Below, one piece after another: positions 15,355-21,789 of a DNA stretch of 21,789 bases. This DNA is from Candidatus Woesearchaeota archaeon (GTDB taxonomy: Archaea > Nanobdellota > Nanobdellia > Woesearchaeales > GW2011-AR4). Both the position numbers and the translations under genes were made by a program. Numbering within the stretch: position 1 is the first letter of the stretch; each line of letters opens with the position of its first letter. The stretch is taken from positions 1 through 21,789 of the forward strand of contig JADHVE010000017.1 of the NCBI GenBank assembly GCA_016784195.1. Reading direction: 5' to 3'. The notes under the pieces are model-generated. The model saw nothing but the letters and a program-made list of their open reading frames with translations, had not been told where the DNA came from and made no database searches.

Positions 15355-15487
15355 AGTATTTGACGAAGACTCAATAGAAATTGAGAGTATGAGAAAAGAA
15401 AGAAAGAAGATGAAAGACAAAGATTTTTCTAGATTAATCAACAGAAAAGATTTAAATAGCTTTGAATTGGACGAATTGTTTATGTGA
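15347..15487 (+). CDS. Small charged protein, 46 aa, second gene of micro-operon
   Basis: A short ORF beginning MDEVFDEDSIEIESMRKE, very acidic at the start, Lys/Arg-rich in the middle (KERKKMKDKD) and ending LNSFELDELFM. No family is recognised. It overlaps the upstream ORF (stop at 15352-15354) by 8 bp, and its stop at 15485-15487 overlaps a possible GTG start or lies 2 bp before the ATG start of the next gene, so all three are likely made from one message. The alternating charge blocks could bind a partner protein or nucleic acid (inference). Confidence 0.55.
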   Translation: MDEVFDEDSIEIESMRKERKKMKDKDFSRLINRKDLNSFELDELFM

Positions 15488-15489
15488 AA

Positions 15490-16095
15490 ATGAGAATAAG
15501 AGAATATATCATGCCTGATCTGTATGCTACTTTATATAATTCTATCTCTCAAGGTAAAGAACTGGTTTCTTTGTTGATATACCGCCCCAATAATGATCCA
15601 AAAGATGGTATTGTACAGGGCATAGTTTTATCTGAAATTTTGGAAAATGAAAAAGTTATTCAATTTTCTTCTGATAGTGAATGTATAGTTAATGAATCCC
15701 TTTTAGAAAAAATAAAAAAATTTAATATGGGCGAATTAAAAGAATTATATATTGGAAAAATAAAAATTGGCAGTAAAGCCTTAGGGTCAGATTTTGCTGG
15801 AGTAGAAATAATCCCGTATCACACTCACCCTTTAATAGATCAGGATATTTTTTCTTCCAAAGAAGATATAAATGAAATCAAACAAAGATGGGGATCGTCT
15901 GCAATAATAACTGCTTCAAGAAAAGCAAGAGATAAATACGGAATGAAGCCACCTTTTGTTGCGGGTTACTCTGATCAAAAAGGAAATTATGCAGGTATTC
16001 CCCTAGACAAACTATCTCCATTGGAGATTGACTTGAATTTAGGAGAACACCTAGGCCAATGTAGGTTAAGTGCTAATTTTGAAATGGTAAAATAA
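15490..16095 (+). CDS. JAMM/MPN-like putative metalloprotease
   Basis: A 201-residue protein (from the ATG at 15490; a GTG at 15484 adds two residues). The sequence VEIIPYHTHPLIDQDIFSSKED (its H111, H113, P114, S123 and D126 matter) resembles the zinc-binding H-x-H-P ... S-x2-D signature of JAB1/MPN metalloproteases, with two extra residues between His113 and the Ser compared with AfJAMM. The following WGSSAIITASRK and VAGYSDQKGNYAGI stretches fit strands of that fold. The N-terminal catalytic Glu cannot be placed confidently. JAMM proteins usually remove ubiquitin-like modifiers or process peptides. It is the last gene of a three-gene overlapping unit. The call rests on one motif and could be wrong. 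Confidence 0.6.
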   Translation: MRIREYIMPDLYATLYNSISQGKELVSLLIYRPNNDPKDGIVQGIVLSEILENEKVIQFSSDSECIVNESLLEKIKKFNMGELKELYIGKIKIGSKALGSDFAGVEIIPYHTHPLIDQDIFSSKEDINEIKQRWGSSAIITASRKARDKYGMKPPFVAGYSDQKGNYAGIPLDKLSPLEIDLNLGEHLGQCRLSANFEMVK

Positions 16096-16123
16096 TAAAA
16101 AGAATATCAAAAAAACCAAACAA

Positions 16124-16133
16124 TTTTTAAATA
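16124..16133 (+). promoter_or_regulatory. TATA box of the dph2-fragment operon (leaderless)
   Basis: TTTTTAAATA centred about 27 bp before the ATG at 16156. It is the only visible promoter for the five genes 16156-18670. Confidence 0.6.
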
Positions 16134-16155
16134 AAATAATAACTTTTTCTTGGCA

Positions 16156-16407
16156 ATGGAAAACTACAACCTGGAATTGCCCAAAGCAGTAAACCAAATA
16201 AAAGCCCAAAAAGCCAAATTGGTTCTTATCCAGTTACCTGATGGTCTAAAACCAAAAGCAAAAGAAATAAAGGAAAAAATAGAAAAAGAAACAAACGCAA
16301 AAGTTTTAATCTGGTTAGGCAGCTGTTTTGGCTCTTGTGATATTCCAAACATAGAAAAATCAGGCATAGACTTATTGATACAATGGGGACACAGTAAATG
16401 GAAATGA
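16156..16407 (+). pseudogene. dph2: Truncated dph2: N-terminal domain only of diphthamide synthase
   Basis: Archaeal Dph2 (about 320-350 residues) is a radical-type [4Fe-4S] enzyme that starts diphthamide synthesis on elongation factor 2 using one Cys from each of three domains. This ORF (83 residues from ATG 16156) keeps LVLIQLPDGLKP and the first-domain motif LGSCFGSCD (C57, C61), then runs IDLLIQWGHSKWK and stops; domains two and three are gone and no other frame continues them. The stop overlaps the next gene's ATG as ATGA (16404-16407). The promoter is intact: TTTTTAAATA at 16124-16133 is about 27 bp before the ATG. It could not complete the [4Fe-4S] site alone. An assembly join is possible. 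Confidence 0.8.
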
Positions 16408-17297
16408 CTTGGTTCTTTTTTGCAATTGTATCTACCTTATTCTGGTCTGCAGGAGCCGTACTTCTGAAATTTGTCAGAATCAGGTATATCAAGAGCACAA
16501 CAGGATATCTAGTGATAATTGCTCCTGTAGCCCTGCTAAGCTTAGTACTTCTACTATTTGGCAAATTGCAGATTCCCTCTACAAAAATACTGATATACAT
16601 CTTAATAATATCTACAGTAGGATTTATAGGGTACTGGCTTTATTTAACAGCATTGCATAAAGAAGAAGTATCCAGAATCATAACTTTTGTTGGGCTCGGC
16701 CCCTTGATGGTTTTAATCTTATCCACAATCTTTCTACAGGAAACATTAACAATGAATGACTACTTGGCCTTTCCTTTAATCATCATAGGAAGCATGCTTA
16801 TATCTATAAAAAGAGAGAAAAAAAGATTCAAATTCTCATCAGGATTTATCCTGGTCTTTGCCGCTATGTTTTTCTTCAGCTTGCGAAATCTGTTTATGAA
16901 ATTAGCTGCAGAAGTGGATTTTATCAGCATGATAATCCTAAGCCAGCCTGTTTTTTTAGCCATCATAACTTTTCTTTTTATTTTTTCAAAAAACGTCAGA
17001 AAAAAGACCCGTGAAGACCTAAAACAACTTAATAAAAAGAAGCTGTTTGTGATGTATGCAGCAGAAGGCATGGGTCTGGCCGGCTTAGTTTTTGCTTATC
17101 TGGCAATACAGCGAGGCCCGGTCTCTTTGGTAGCCTTGACCCATGGAACCCAGTCATTGTTCGTCATAATCTTAGCTACATTAATATCTGTCTTCCTGCC
17201 AAATATTCTAAAAGAAGAAATAAACAAAAAAACAATCAGTTTAAAAATAATCTCATCCTTACTTATGTTAACTGGGTTATACCTAATTGTGATTTAA
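16398..17297 (+). CDS. EamA/DMT-superfamily permease
   Basis: Ten-helix permease of 299 residues with two EamA repeats: GFIGYWLYLTALHKEEVSR closes the first core and LAYLAIQRGP-like helices the second (AYLAIQRGPVSLVAL). The substrate is unknown. It is only distantly similar by eye to the EamA protein at 3561-4487. The start is ATG 16398 or ATG 16404; the latter overlaps the dph2 fragment's stop as ATGA. No separate promoter is visible, so it seems to depend on the dph2 promoter. Its stop abuts the next ATG (17297/17298), making it part of a five-gene operon. Confidence 0.88.
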   Translation: MEMTWFFFAIVSTLFWSAGAVLLKFVRIRYIKSTTGYLVIIAPVALLSLVLLLFGKLQIPSTKILIYILIISTVGFIGYWLYLTALHKEEVSRIITFVGLGPLMVLILSTIFLQETLTMNDYLAFPLIIIGSMLISIKREKKRFKFSSGFILVFAAMFFFSLRNLFMKLAAEVDFISMIILSQPVFLAIITFLFIFSKNVRKKTREDLKQLNKKKLFVMYAAEGMGLAGLVFAYLAIQRGPVSLVALTHGTQSLFVIILATLISVFLPNILKEEINKKTISLKIISSLLMLTGLYLIVI

Positions 17298-17747
17298 ATG
17301 AAACTTTCGAATGATAATGAGAAAGGTTTGGAAAAATCAAAGCTTTTTCAAAAAACCTATTTTGCCGTTACTGGAATTTTGATAAACAAAGAAAAGATTT
17401 TGATAATGAGAAAAGCATTAGATGACAGGAATTATCCTGGCAAATGGGGCTTTTGCTCTGGCTTTGTAAAAGAATTCGAGCCTGCAGAAGACACGGTTCT
17501 GAGAGAAATAAAAGAAGAGACCGGGTTAAACGCCAAAATTGTAAAAAAAGGAGAAATAGTTGAAGCTATTGATAAAAAAAACAAAAAAACATGGATAGTT
17601 GTTCCGTTCTTATGTAAAGTCAATTCCAGAGAGGTTACACTATGCCAGGAGAATATGGATTTCAGATGGATAAACCCAAAGGAATTCAAAAATTACGAAG
17701 GTGTTCCCGGCTTAGAGAAAGATTTAAAAACATTAGGCGTAATTTAA
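17298..17747 (+). CDS. Nudix-family hydrolase
   Basis: Hydrolyses a nucleoside diphosphate linked to another moiety. The 149-residue protein carries a perfect Nudix box, G-x5-E-x7-REUxEExGU, at residues 55-77 (G55, E61, R69-E70, E73-E74, G76), with the usual preceding strand YFAVTGILINKEKILIMRK and GKWGFCSGF. The Arg/Asn-rich LDDRNYPGKWGF segment resembles NADH/ADP-ribose or (d)NTP sanitising members, but the substrate cannot be fixed. Its ATG immediately follows the EamA stop, and rpiB begins 7 bp after its stop. Confidence 0.93.
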   Translation: MKLSNDNEKGLEKSKLFQKTYFAVTGILINKEKILIMRKALDDRNYPGKWGFCSGFVKEFEPAEDTVLREIKEETGLNAKIVKKGEIVEAIDKKNKKTWIVVPFLCKVNSREVTLCQENMDFRWINPKEFKNYEGVPGLEKDLKTLGVI

Positions 17748-17754
17748 GACTACA

Positions 17755-18192
17755 ATGAAAAAGATAATTATTGGAAGCGACCACGGAGGTTTTGAGTTAA
17801 AAGAAATTCTAAAAGAATACCTGAAAGAATTAAGCTATGATTATGAAGACGTAGGGACTAAAAACAGGGAAAGCTGCGATTATCCGGATTTTGCAAAGAA
17901 AGTTTCTCAAAAGATTATAGAAAAAAACAGCAGGGGAATTTTAATCTGCGGCACAGGCATAGGCATGAGCATGGCAGCAAACAAAATCAAAGGAATCAGG
18001 GCTGCCTTGGCATTTGACGAGTATACTGCAAAGATGTCCCGTGAGCACAACAACAGCAATGTTTTATGTTTAGGTGAACGAACAACTAAAGAAATCATGG
18101 CAAAAAAGATTGTCAAAATCTGGCTGGAAACTAAATTCAGCAAAGAAGAAAGGCACCATAAAAGAGTCGGCAAGATTATGAAACTAGAATAA
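17755..18192 (+). CDS. rpiB: Ribose-5-phosphate isomerase B
   Basis: Interconverts ribose 5-phosphate and ribulose 5-phosphate. The 145-residue protein has GSDHGG (D9, H10), the catalytic Cys in ICGTGIGMS (C65), REHNNSNVLCLGERT (H98, N99) and a C-terminal HHKRVGKI with the phosphate-binding Arg137. All landmark residues of the RpiB/LacAB family are present and length is normal. Most archaea use RpiA, so a B-type enzyme suggests bacterial ancestry (established tendency plus inference). It lies in the dph2'-eamA-nudix-rpiB-membrane protein operon with only 7 bp before it and 1 bp after. Confidence 0.96.
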   Translation: MKKIIIGSDHGGFELKEILKEYLKELSYDYEDVGTKNRESCDYPDFAKKVSQKIIEKNSRGILICGTGIGMSMAANKIKGIRAALAFDEYTAKMSREHNNSNVLCLGERTTKEIMAKKIVKIWLETKFSKEERHHKRVGKIMKLE

Positions 18193-18193
18193 A

Positions 18194-18670
18194 ATGGAGC
18201 TTACCAATTACTCCCTCGCAAGTTTATCATCTTTTTCAGGATTAATCTTAGGAATAATCCTGATATTAATAGCTCCTGAAGAGCAAAAACCAGGAAAAAA
18301 ATATTTCATTCTATTGCAGAATCTTTTTTTTGTTTCGTCTTTTTTTTTCTTATTATTATTTTTTAAAATACATATACTATTGAATTCTTTAATAGTGATT
18401 TTATTAATATTTTATTTACTCAAGATTAAAGTAAAAGATCATTTTAAGAGATCACAACTGATGTATTTCATATTAGCCATCATTTTTTTCTTTAGTTTAA
18501 GGAATAACAATTTATTTTTGACTGAAGCTACAATAATATTTCTGTTTGGAATACCTACAGGCTCTTTATTATTTGACAGAAAAAAAAAGAATTATTTTAA
18601 AGTTATTCTAAGAAATTCAATTTTTTTGGTTGTTAATTGGTTATTGTTTTTGATTTTTTATTCTATCTGA
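18194..18670 (+). CDS. Hypothetical membrane protein, about six TM segments
   Basis: A 158-residue, very hydrophobic, Phe/Leu/Ile-rich protein with likely helices at about 9-27, 37-57, 59-78, 88-104, 109-127 and 138-158, and short basic loops (KVKDHFKRS, DRKKKNYFK). No family is recognised. It starts 1 bp after the rpiB stop and is the last gene of that operon. Its stop touches the stop of the convergent carS gene (18670/18671), leaving no intergenic space. Confidence 0.75.
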   Translation: MELTNYSLASLSSFSGLILGIILILIAPEEQKPGKKYFILLQNLFFVSSFFFLLLFFKIHILLNSLIVILLIFYLLKIKVKDHFKRSQLMYFILAIIFFFSLRNNNLFLTEATIIFLFGIPTGSLLFDRKKKNYFKVILRNSIFLVVNWLLFLIFYSI

Positions 18671-19216
18671 TTACCACTTAACTTTCCTAATTTTCAAATA
18701 ATAAGCTATATGGTTAATCAGAACATGTAAAAAAAAGCTTAATGCTAGTATTGTTGTCATCTTGGCAAGAGACAGCTTATAGAAAGGGTAAATAAATATC
18801 AAAGCGCCTATAACAAAATCAACCTGGTCCCAGGGAATTAATGGTTTTCCCGGCTTTACGTCTAATCTTCTCTTAAAAAAGCTTTCCACTAAATCTCCAA
18901 TGACTACTCCGCTACCGAGCAGCAAGCCTATTAACAGCCAATTGGAGTAATCAACAAAAGACATCAACTTAAAAAAATCAAGATTATAAAGCAGGTACTG
19001 TATAAAAGCTATTCCTACCGCAAATACGATGCCAAAAATCAAGCCCCTAAATGTCTTATGCCTCCCAAAAATAGTGTTATTGTCGATTTTTGTATTAAAA
19101 TCAACAGGCACCTTAAGCTCCTTAAAAGAACCCTTTATCATAACAGGCGCCATATTCGCGAAGTACGCAGGCAGCATAAAATAAAAGCAACTGAATAAGA
19201 AAAACAAAAATTCCAT
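18671..19216 (-). CDS. carS: CDP-archaeol synthase (CarS)
   Basis: Transfers CMP from CTP to unsaturated archaetidic acid to give CDP-archaeol, the activated precursor of archaeal polar lipids. The 181-residue membrane protein has family landmarks: LPAYFANMAPV (15-25), GRHKTFRG (51-58), and IGDLVESFFKRR followed by PLIPWDQVDFVIGAL (106-139), with 4-5 hydrophobic segments. A minus-strand TATA box (19240-19249) lies about 28 bp before the ATG and directly beyond the end of the PHP gene, suggesting a leaderless mRNA with its own promoter. The product feeds the CDP-alcohol phosphotransferase at 19936-20976. Confidence 0.95.
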   Translation of the reverse strand: MEFLFFLFSCFYFMLPAYFANMAPVMIKGSFKELKVPVDFNTKIDNNTIFGRHKTFRGLIFGIVFAVGIAFIQYLLYNLDFFKLMSFVDYSNWLLIGLLLGSGVVIGDLVESFFKRRLDVKPGKPLIPWDQVDFVIGALIFIYPFYKLSLAKMTTILALSFFLHVLINHIAYYLKIRKVKW

Positions 19217-19239
19217 TTTAAAATTTTTTATTTTTATGT

Positions 19240-19249
19240 ATATTTATAA
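19240..19249 (-). promoter_or_regulatory. TATA box of carS (leaderless)
   Basis: TTATAAATAT on the minus strand, centred about 28 bp before the ATG at 19216, lying just past the PHP gene's stop codon. Confidence 0.55.
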
Positions 19250-19255
19250 ATTTTG

Positions 19256-19891
19256 TTATAATAAACGAGCTCTGAAATAACTCATAAGGCCGCTGATAGG
19301 CCCAAATAGTATTGTTCCGTGAATCTCAGTCTTATTCTGCTTTATCGCTTTCCTTAAATTATCTTCAAACAAAGTATAGGCATGTCCAAATTCAAAGGCA
19401 AAATGCGTGTCAGAGCCTGCTATTTTAGTAATTCCTAATTCATCAGCAGTCTTAATTGCTTTCCAATTATTCCCAGGTAAATTCCTCGAATTGATTGCCT
19501 CAATAGCATCAATTTTGCCCTTTACCTCTTTTATTGGAATTTGAAAACGATGTCTCATGTGTAAAGAAGTTCTAAAAGGATGTGCTATTGCTACTAAACC
19601 GTCTTGATCTTTAATTTCATCTAAAGCTTCCATTAAATCTTTTGATTTTATCTCTTCATTGATGTAATATGCCAAAATGCTCCCTTGATTAGTTTCGATT
19701 TCCGAGCCGGTTATTACCTCAAAATTCTTGTCTGTATTCAATTTTCCAACAGCTAAGCTTCCCTGGATCGTATTATGGTCCGTGACTGCAATACCATCAA
19801 AATTTTTCTTTTTAGCTAATTTCAAGAGTATTTCCGGCTTTAAATTGCTGCATTTAGAATACATTGTATGTGTATGAAGATCATATTTCAT
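19256..19891 (-). CDS. PHP-domain metallophosphoesterase
   Basis: A 211-residue PHP (polymerase and histidinol phosphatase) domain protein. Metal ligands are visible in order: H6 and H8 (DLHTHTMYS), D38-H39 (VTDHNT), E64 (GSEI), H104 (AHPF) and D161/H163 (GSDTH). This short type resembles TrpH/RNase AM-like phosphoesterases acting on nucleotides or RNA 5' ends; no polymerase is attached. The ATG at 19891 is about 27 bp from a minus-strand TATA box (19913-19923), so it is probably leaderless. It diverges from the CDP-alcohol phosphotransferase gene and is followed by carS on the same strand. Confidence 0.93.
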   Translation of the reverse strand: MKYDLHTHTMYSKCSNLKPEILLKLAKKKNFDGIAVTDHNTIQGSLAVGKLNTDKNFEVITGSEIETNQGSILAYYINEEIKSKDLMEALDEIKDQDGLVAIAHPFRTSLHMRHRFQIPIKEVKGKIDAIEAINSRNLPGNNWKAIKTADELGITKIAGSDTHFAFEFGHAYTLFEDNLRKAIKQNKTEIHGTILFGPISGLMSYFRARLL

Positions 19892-19901
19892 AGAAACAGA
19901 A

Positions 19902-19911
19902 AATTATATAA
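19902..19911 (+). promoter_or_regulatory. TATA box of the double CDP-alcohol phosphotransferase gene
   Basis: AATTATATAA centred about 28 bp before the ATG at 19936. It sits inside the 44-bp divergent gap, next to the opposing TATA box. Confidence 0.6.
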
Positions 19912-19912
19912 G

Positions 19913-19923
19913 CATTATAAACC
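19913..19923 (-). promoter_or_regulatory. TATA box of the PHP gene (leaderless)
   Basis: GGTTTATAATG on the minus strand, centred about 27 bp before the ATG at 19891. Confidence 0.55.
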
Positions 19924-19935
19924 TTATGTTTTTTA

Positions 19936-20976
19936 ATGAAACGCCTGCTTTACAAGTCCAACCAGATAACACTACTAAGGGTTTTGCTGATACCAGTCTT
20001 CTTGTTATTCTTATCAAGCAACCTCCCATACAAAGAATATATCTCAGCATTCATCTTCATTATATTGGCTTTATCTGATGCCTTAGATGGTTATATTGCA
20101 AGAAAAAGAAAAGAAGTAACTGAGCTGGGAAAAATAATTGACCCTATTTCTGATAAACTATTGATTGGGGCTGCTTTGATTTTCCTTATCGGTCGTGGTG
20201 TAGATGCATGGATGGCCATAGCTATCTTAGGAAGGGAAATCATCATAACTGCCATAAGGCTTATTGCCCTGGCAAGAGGAATAGTAATAAGCGCCAGCAT
20301 GCTTGGCAAGGCCAAAACAATAAGCCAGATACTGGCAATCATCTTAGTCATACTAAACATTCCAGGCAGCTGGTATTTTATGTTGGTAGCAGTAATCATA
20401 ACCTTAGTTTCCGGAGTTGATTATGCAATAAAAGCAGCCATGACAATAGAGGAAAAAATAATCAACATTCCAAATATGATAACTACAGGAAGGTTATTCT
20501 TAATGCCCCTTTACCTAATAATGTTGTTTCGCGGTTTAACAGAAAAAGCATTATTAATCTTCATAGTGATTGGCTTAACCGACAAATTAGATGGTCTGTT
20601 TGCAAGAATAACAAAGCAAAAAACAACCTTTGGCAAGATCTTTGATTCTTTTACTGACTGGACCGTAATATTAGTCAGTTTTATTGTTTTTTACATCCTT
20701 GGTTTTCTGGAATTTTACTGGATAGTCTTGATGCTGATTCCATCCGTAGTAAACAGCATTATAAAATTGTTTTATTTAAAAAAAGAAAAGGATGTTATTT
20801 TGGCCCCCATAGCCCAGATTGCAGTCGGCTTCACTTACCTGACTGTTGCCGCAGTTTTAATTAACTTCATTTATAAGTACTACTTCTTGATTGCTATGCT
20901 AATATTTGTTTACCTTGCCATGTTCAGGTATTTGTATTTATTCTTAAAGAAAAGTGAGAATTTTAAGATATGCTGA
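19936..20976 (+). CDS. Double-domain CDP-alcohol phosphotransferase (PgsA-like domain fused to a second domain)
   Basis: Single polypeptide of 346 residues with two complete CDP-alcohol phosphotransferase catalytic motifs, D-x2-DG-x2-AR-x8-G-x3-D-x3-D. The first spans D48, D51-G52, A55-R56, G65, D69 and D73; the second spans D216, D219-G220, A223-R224, G233, D237 and D241. Each half starts with a matching segment (NQITLLRVLLIPVFL; NIPNMITTGRLFLMP) and has its own helices. The first half also carries the PgsA-like GREIIITAIRLIALA and GKAKTISQ stretches, so it is probably an archaetidylglycerophosphate synthase; the second half's alcohol (serine, inositol phosphate, glycerophosphate) is unknown. 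Members usually have one domain of ~180-200 residues. TATA at 19902-19911 is about 28 bp before the ATG (leaderless). Confidence 0.92.
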   Translation: MKRLLYKSNQITLLRVLLIPVFLLFLSSNLPYKEYISAFIFIILALSDALDGYIARKRKEVTELGKIIDPISDKLLIGAALIFLIGRGVDAWMAIAILGREIIITAIRLIALARGIVISASMLGKAKTISQILAIILVILNIPGSWYFMLVAVIITLVSGVDYAIKAAMTIEEKIINIPNMITTGRLFLMPLYLIMLFRGLTEKALLIFIVIGLTDKLDGLFARITKQKTTFGKIFDSFTDWTVILVSFIVFYILGFLEFYWIVLMLIPSVVNSIIKLFYLKKEKDVILAPIAQIAVGFTYLTVAAVLINFIYKYYFLIAMLIFVYLAMFRYLYLFLKKSENFKIC

Positions 20977-21043
20977 ATTCTGTTGAAATGCCCGCAGTTC
21001 GCGCGTAACAAACAAAAGAATTTCATAGTCATATTTCAAAAAC

Positions 21044-21053
21044 CTTTTTAAGA
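21044..21053 (+). promoter_or_regulatory. TATA-like box of the radical SAM gene
   Basis: CTTTTTAAGA centred about 26 bp before the ATG at 21075. The rest of the 98-bp gap after 20976 shows nothing recognisable. Confidence 0.45.
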
Positions 21054-21074
21054 CTAGATTAATTTCTTTTCATT

Positions 21075-21789
21075 ATGGCATATACACTACTAGACTGTTA
21101 TACTGATGAGCCGGCAGGCCTGGGAGTTCCGCCTTATTTAGGTACTTATCCAAGGTATATTGCCGGAAAACTTGATCCTAAAGAGCTTAATTATATAACA
21201 ATTGACGATCTAAGAAATTACCATTATAAAAAAATCAATAAAGAAACAAGCGAAAATCAAAGATTTTCAGTATCAGAAAAATCTAAGGTTTCCATGAAAT
21301 CAATAAAGAAATTAAAATCCCTAAAACACGAAATAAAAACAAACATAAAAATATATAATTTAACAAAAAAAACTGAAGAGACAAAAAAAATTCTTTCAGA
21401 TACACATATCTTAATAGTAATTCTTGGAGTCCACACACCCGGAAAGTATTTGTCTGCTGTTCCTGGAACATTAAAAGAAGTCATCGGCTTAATAAAAGAT
21501 ATGAGCTGCAAAAAGATTTTGACTGGACCTGCAGTCTTTGGAACACAATTACAGGGAGGCAGATTCTTTGAGCAGACAGACTTAAGTATTTTTGACGAAA
21601 TAAAAGATTATAATTTTGATTTCTCTGATTTAAAGGCAAAGAAAGGAGCTTATATCATTAACCAAATACCTGATGAAAGAATCATTGAGATTGAGACTGG
21701 AAGAGGCTGCTCAAGAAGAAAAGGATGCAGCTTTTGTCTAGAGCCCATTAAGCATAAAGGCATAGTTTTCAGAAAAGTAGATTTTATTG
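21075..21789 (+). CDS. Archaeal radical SAM protein with N-terminal cobalamin-binding-like domain (3' partial)
   Basis: The ORF runs open to the window end (238 residues seen). It begins LLDCYTDEPAGLGVPPYLGTY, the signature of an archaeal radical SAM family whose N-terminal ~170 residues resemble a B12-binding Rossmann domain (VILGVHTPGKYLSAVPGTL; ILTGPAVFG). At about 210-226 it has EIETGRGCSRRKGCSFCLEP, where the [4Fe-4S] Cys triad is spaced C-x5-C-x2-C, as in this family, not the usual C-x3-C-x2-C. The reaction is unknown. TTTTTAAG at 21045-21052 is about 26 bp before the ATG, suggesting a leaderless mRNA. A Lys/Ser-rich insertion lies at about 60-100. Confidence 0.88.
   Translation, partial: MAYTLLDCYTDEPAGLGVPPYLGTYPRYIAGKLDPKELNYITIDDLRNYHYKKINKETSENQRFSVSEKSKVSMKSIKKLKSLKHEIKTNIKIYNLTKKTEETKKILSDTHILIVILGVHTPGKYLSAVPGTLKEVIGLIKDMSCKKILTGPAVFGTQLQGGRFFEQTDLSIFDEIKDYNFDFSDLKAKKGAYIINQIPDERIIEIETGRGCSRRKGCSFCLEPIKHKGIVFRKVDFI

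Noticed and set aside
16226..16600. 124-aa minus-strand ORF across the dph2/eamA junction
   Set aside because: It is antisense to two recognisable genes and has Leu/Phe runs typical of shadow frames; no promoter.
16398..16700. Frameshifted continuation of dph2 downstream of 16407
   Set aside because: The other frames show the EamA permease and no second or third Dph2 domain motif, so a simple frameshift does not explain the truncation.
1..21789. CRISPR array, insertion sequence or prophage
   Set aside because: No regularly spaced repeats, transposase, integrase or terminal repeats were seen in the window.

Overview
The window is AT-rich and reads as archaeal. It encodes RNase P protein component 4, CDP-archaeol synthase (CarS), an archaeal-type Dph2 fragment and an archaeal radical SAM family. 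Many genes have a TATA-like box about 25-28 bp before the start codon, the spacing expected for leaderless mRNAs; a few have Shine-Dalgarno sites. Small proteins, tight packing and the gene mix fit a DPANN archaeon (Woesearchaeota/Nanoarchaeota-like), but that placement is inference. No rRNA, tRNA, CRISPR array, transposase or phage gene was seen.

Layout. (1) 1-2302: the 3' part of a protein with MgtE-type intracellular and CBS domains but no channel, then a non-canonical Nramp-family transporter, suggesting a divalent-cation (probably Mg2+) module. (2) 2329-7348: a [NiFe] hydrogenase island with hypA, hypC, an unknown gene ending in a HypC-like domain, a maturation endopeptidase and, on the minus strand, small and large group 3b-like hydrogenase subunits plus a 3-TM protein. 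An EamA permease sits inside it. No flavin/NAD(P) diaphorase subunits and no hypB, hypD, hypE or hypF are present. (3) 7496-11537: two tandem membrane pyrophosphatases with different ion-gate residues. (4) 11728-14341 (minus): a divergent phosphoglycerate kinase and a long coiled-coil protein. (5) 14719-16095: RNase P component Rnp4, then a three-gene overlapping micro-operon of two tiny charged proteins and a JAMM-like protein. (6) 16156-18670: a tight five-gene operon headed by a truncated dph2, then an EamA permease, a Nudix hydrolase, RpiB and a membrane protein. (7) 18671-20976: CarS, a PHP phosphoesterase and a protein with two complete CDP-alcohol phosphotransferase domains; CarS would supply the CDP-archaeol the last one uses. 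(8) 21075-end: the 5' part of a radical SAM protein.

Energy theme: hydrogenase, two PPi-driven ion pumps and a glycolytic kinase lie together, consistent with a fermentative lifestyle that saves energy as H2 turnover and PPi-driven ion gradients. The points most worth a second look are the double CDP-alcohol phosphotransferase, the HypC-like fusion, the two-subunit hydrogenase with its 3-TM neighbour, the pyrophosphatase pair with a 95-bp identical block, the dph2 remnant leading an operon, and the Nramp/MgtE-sensor pairing.
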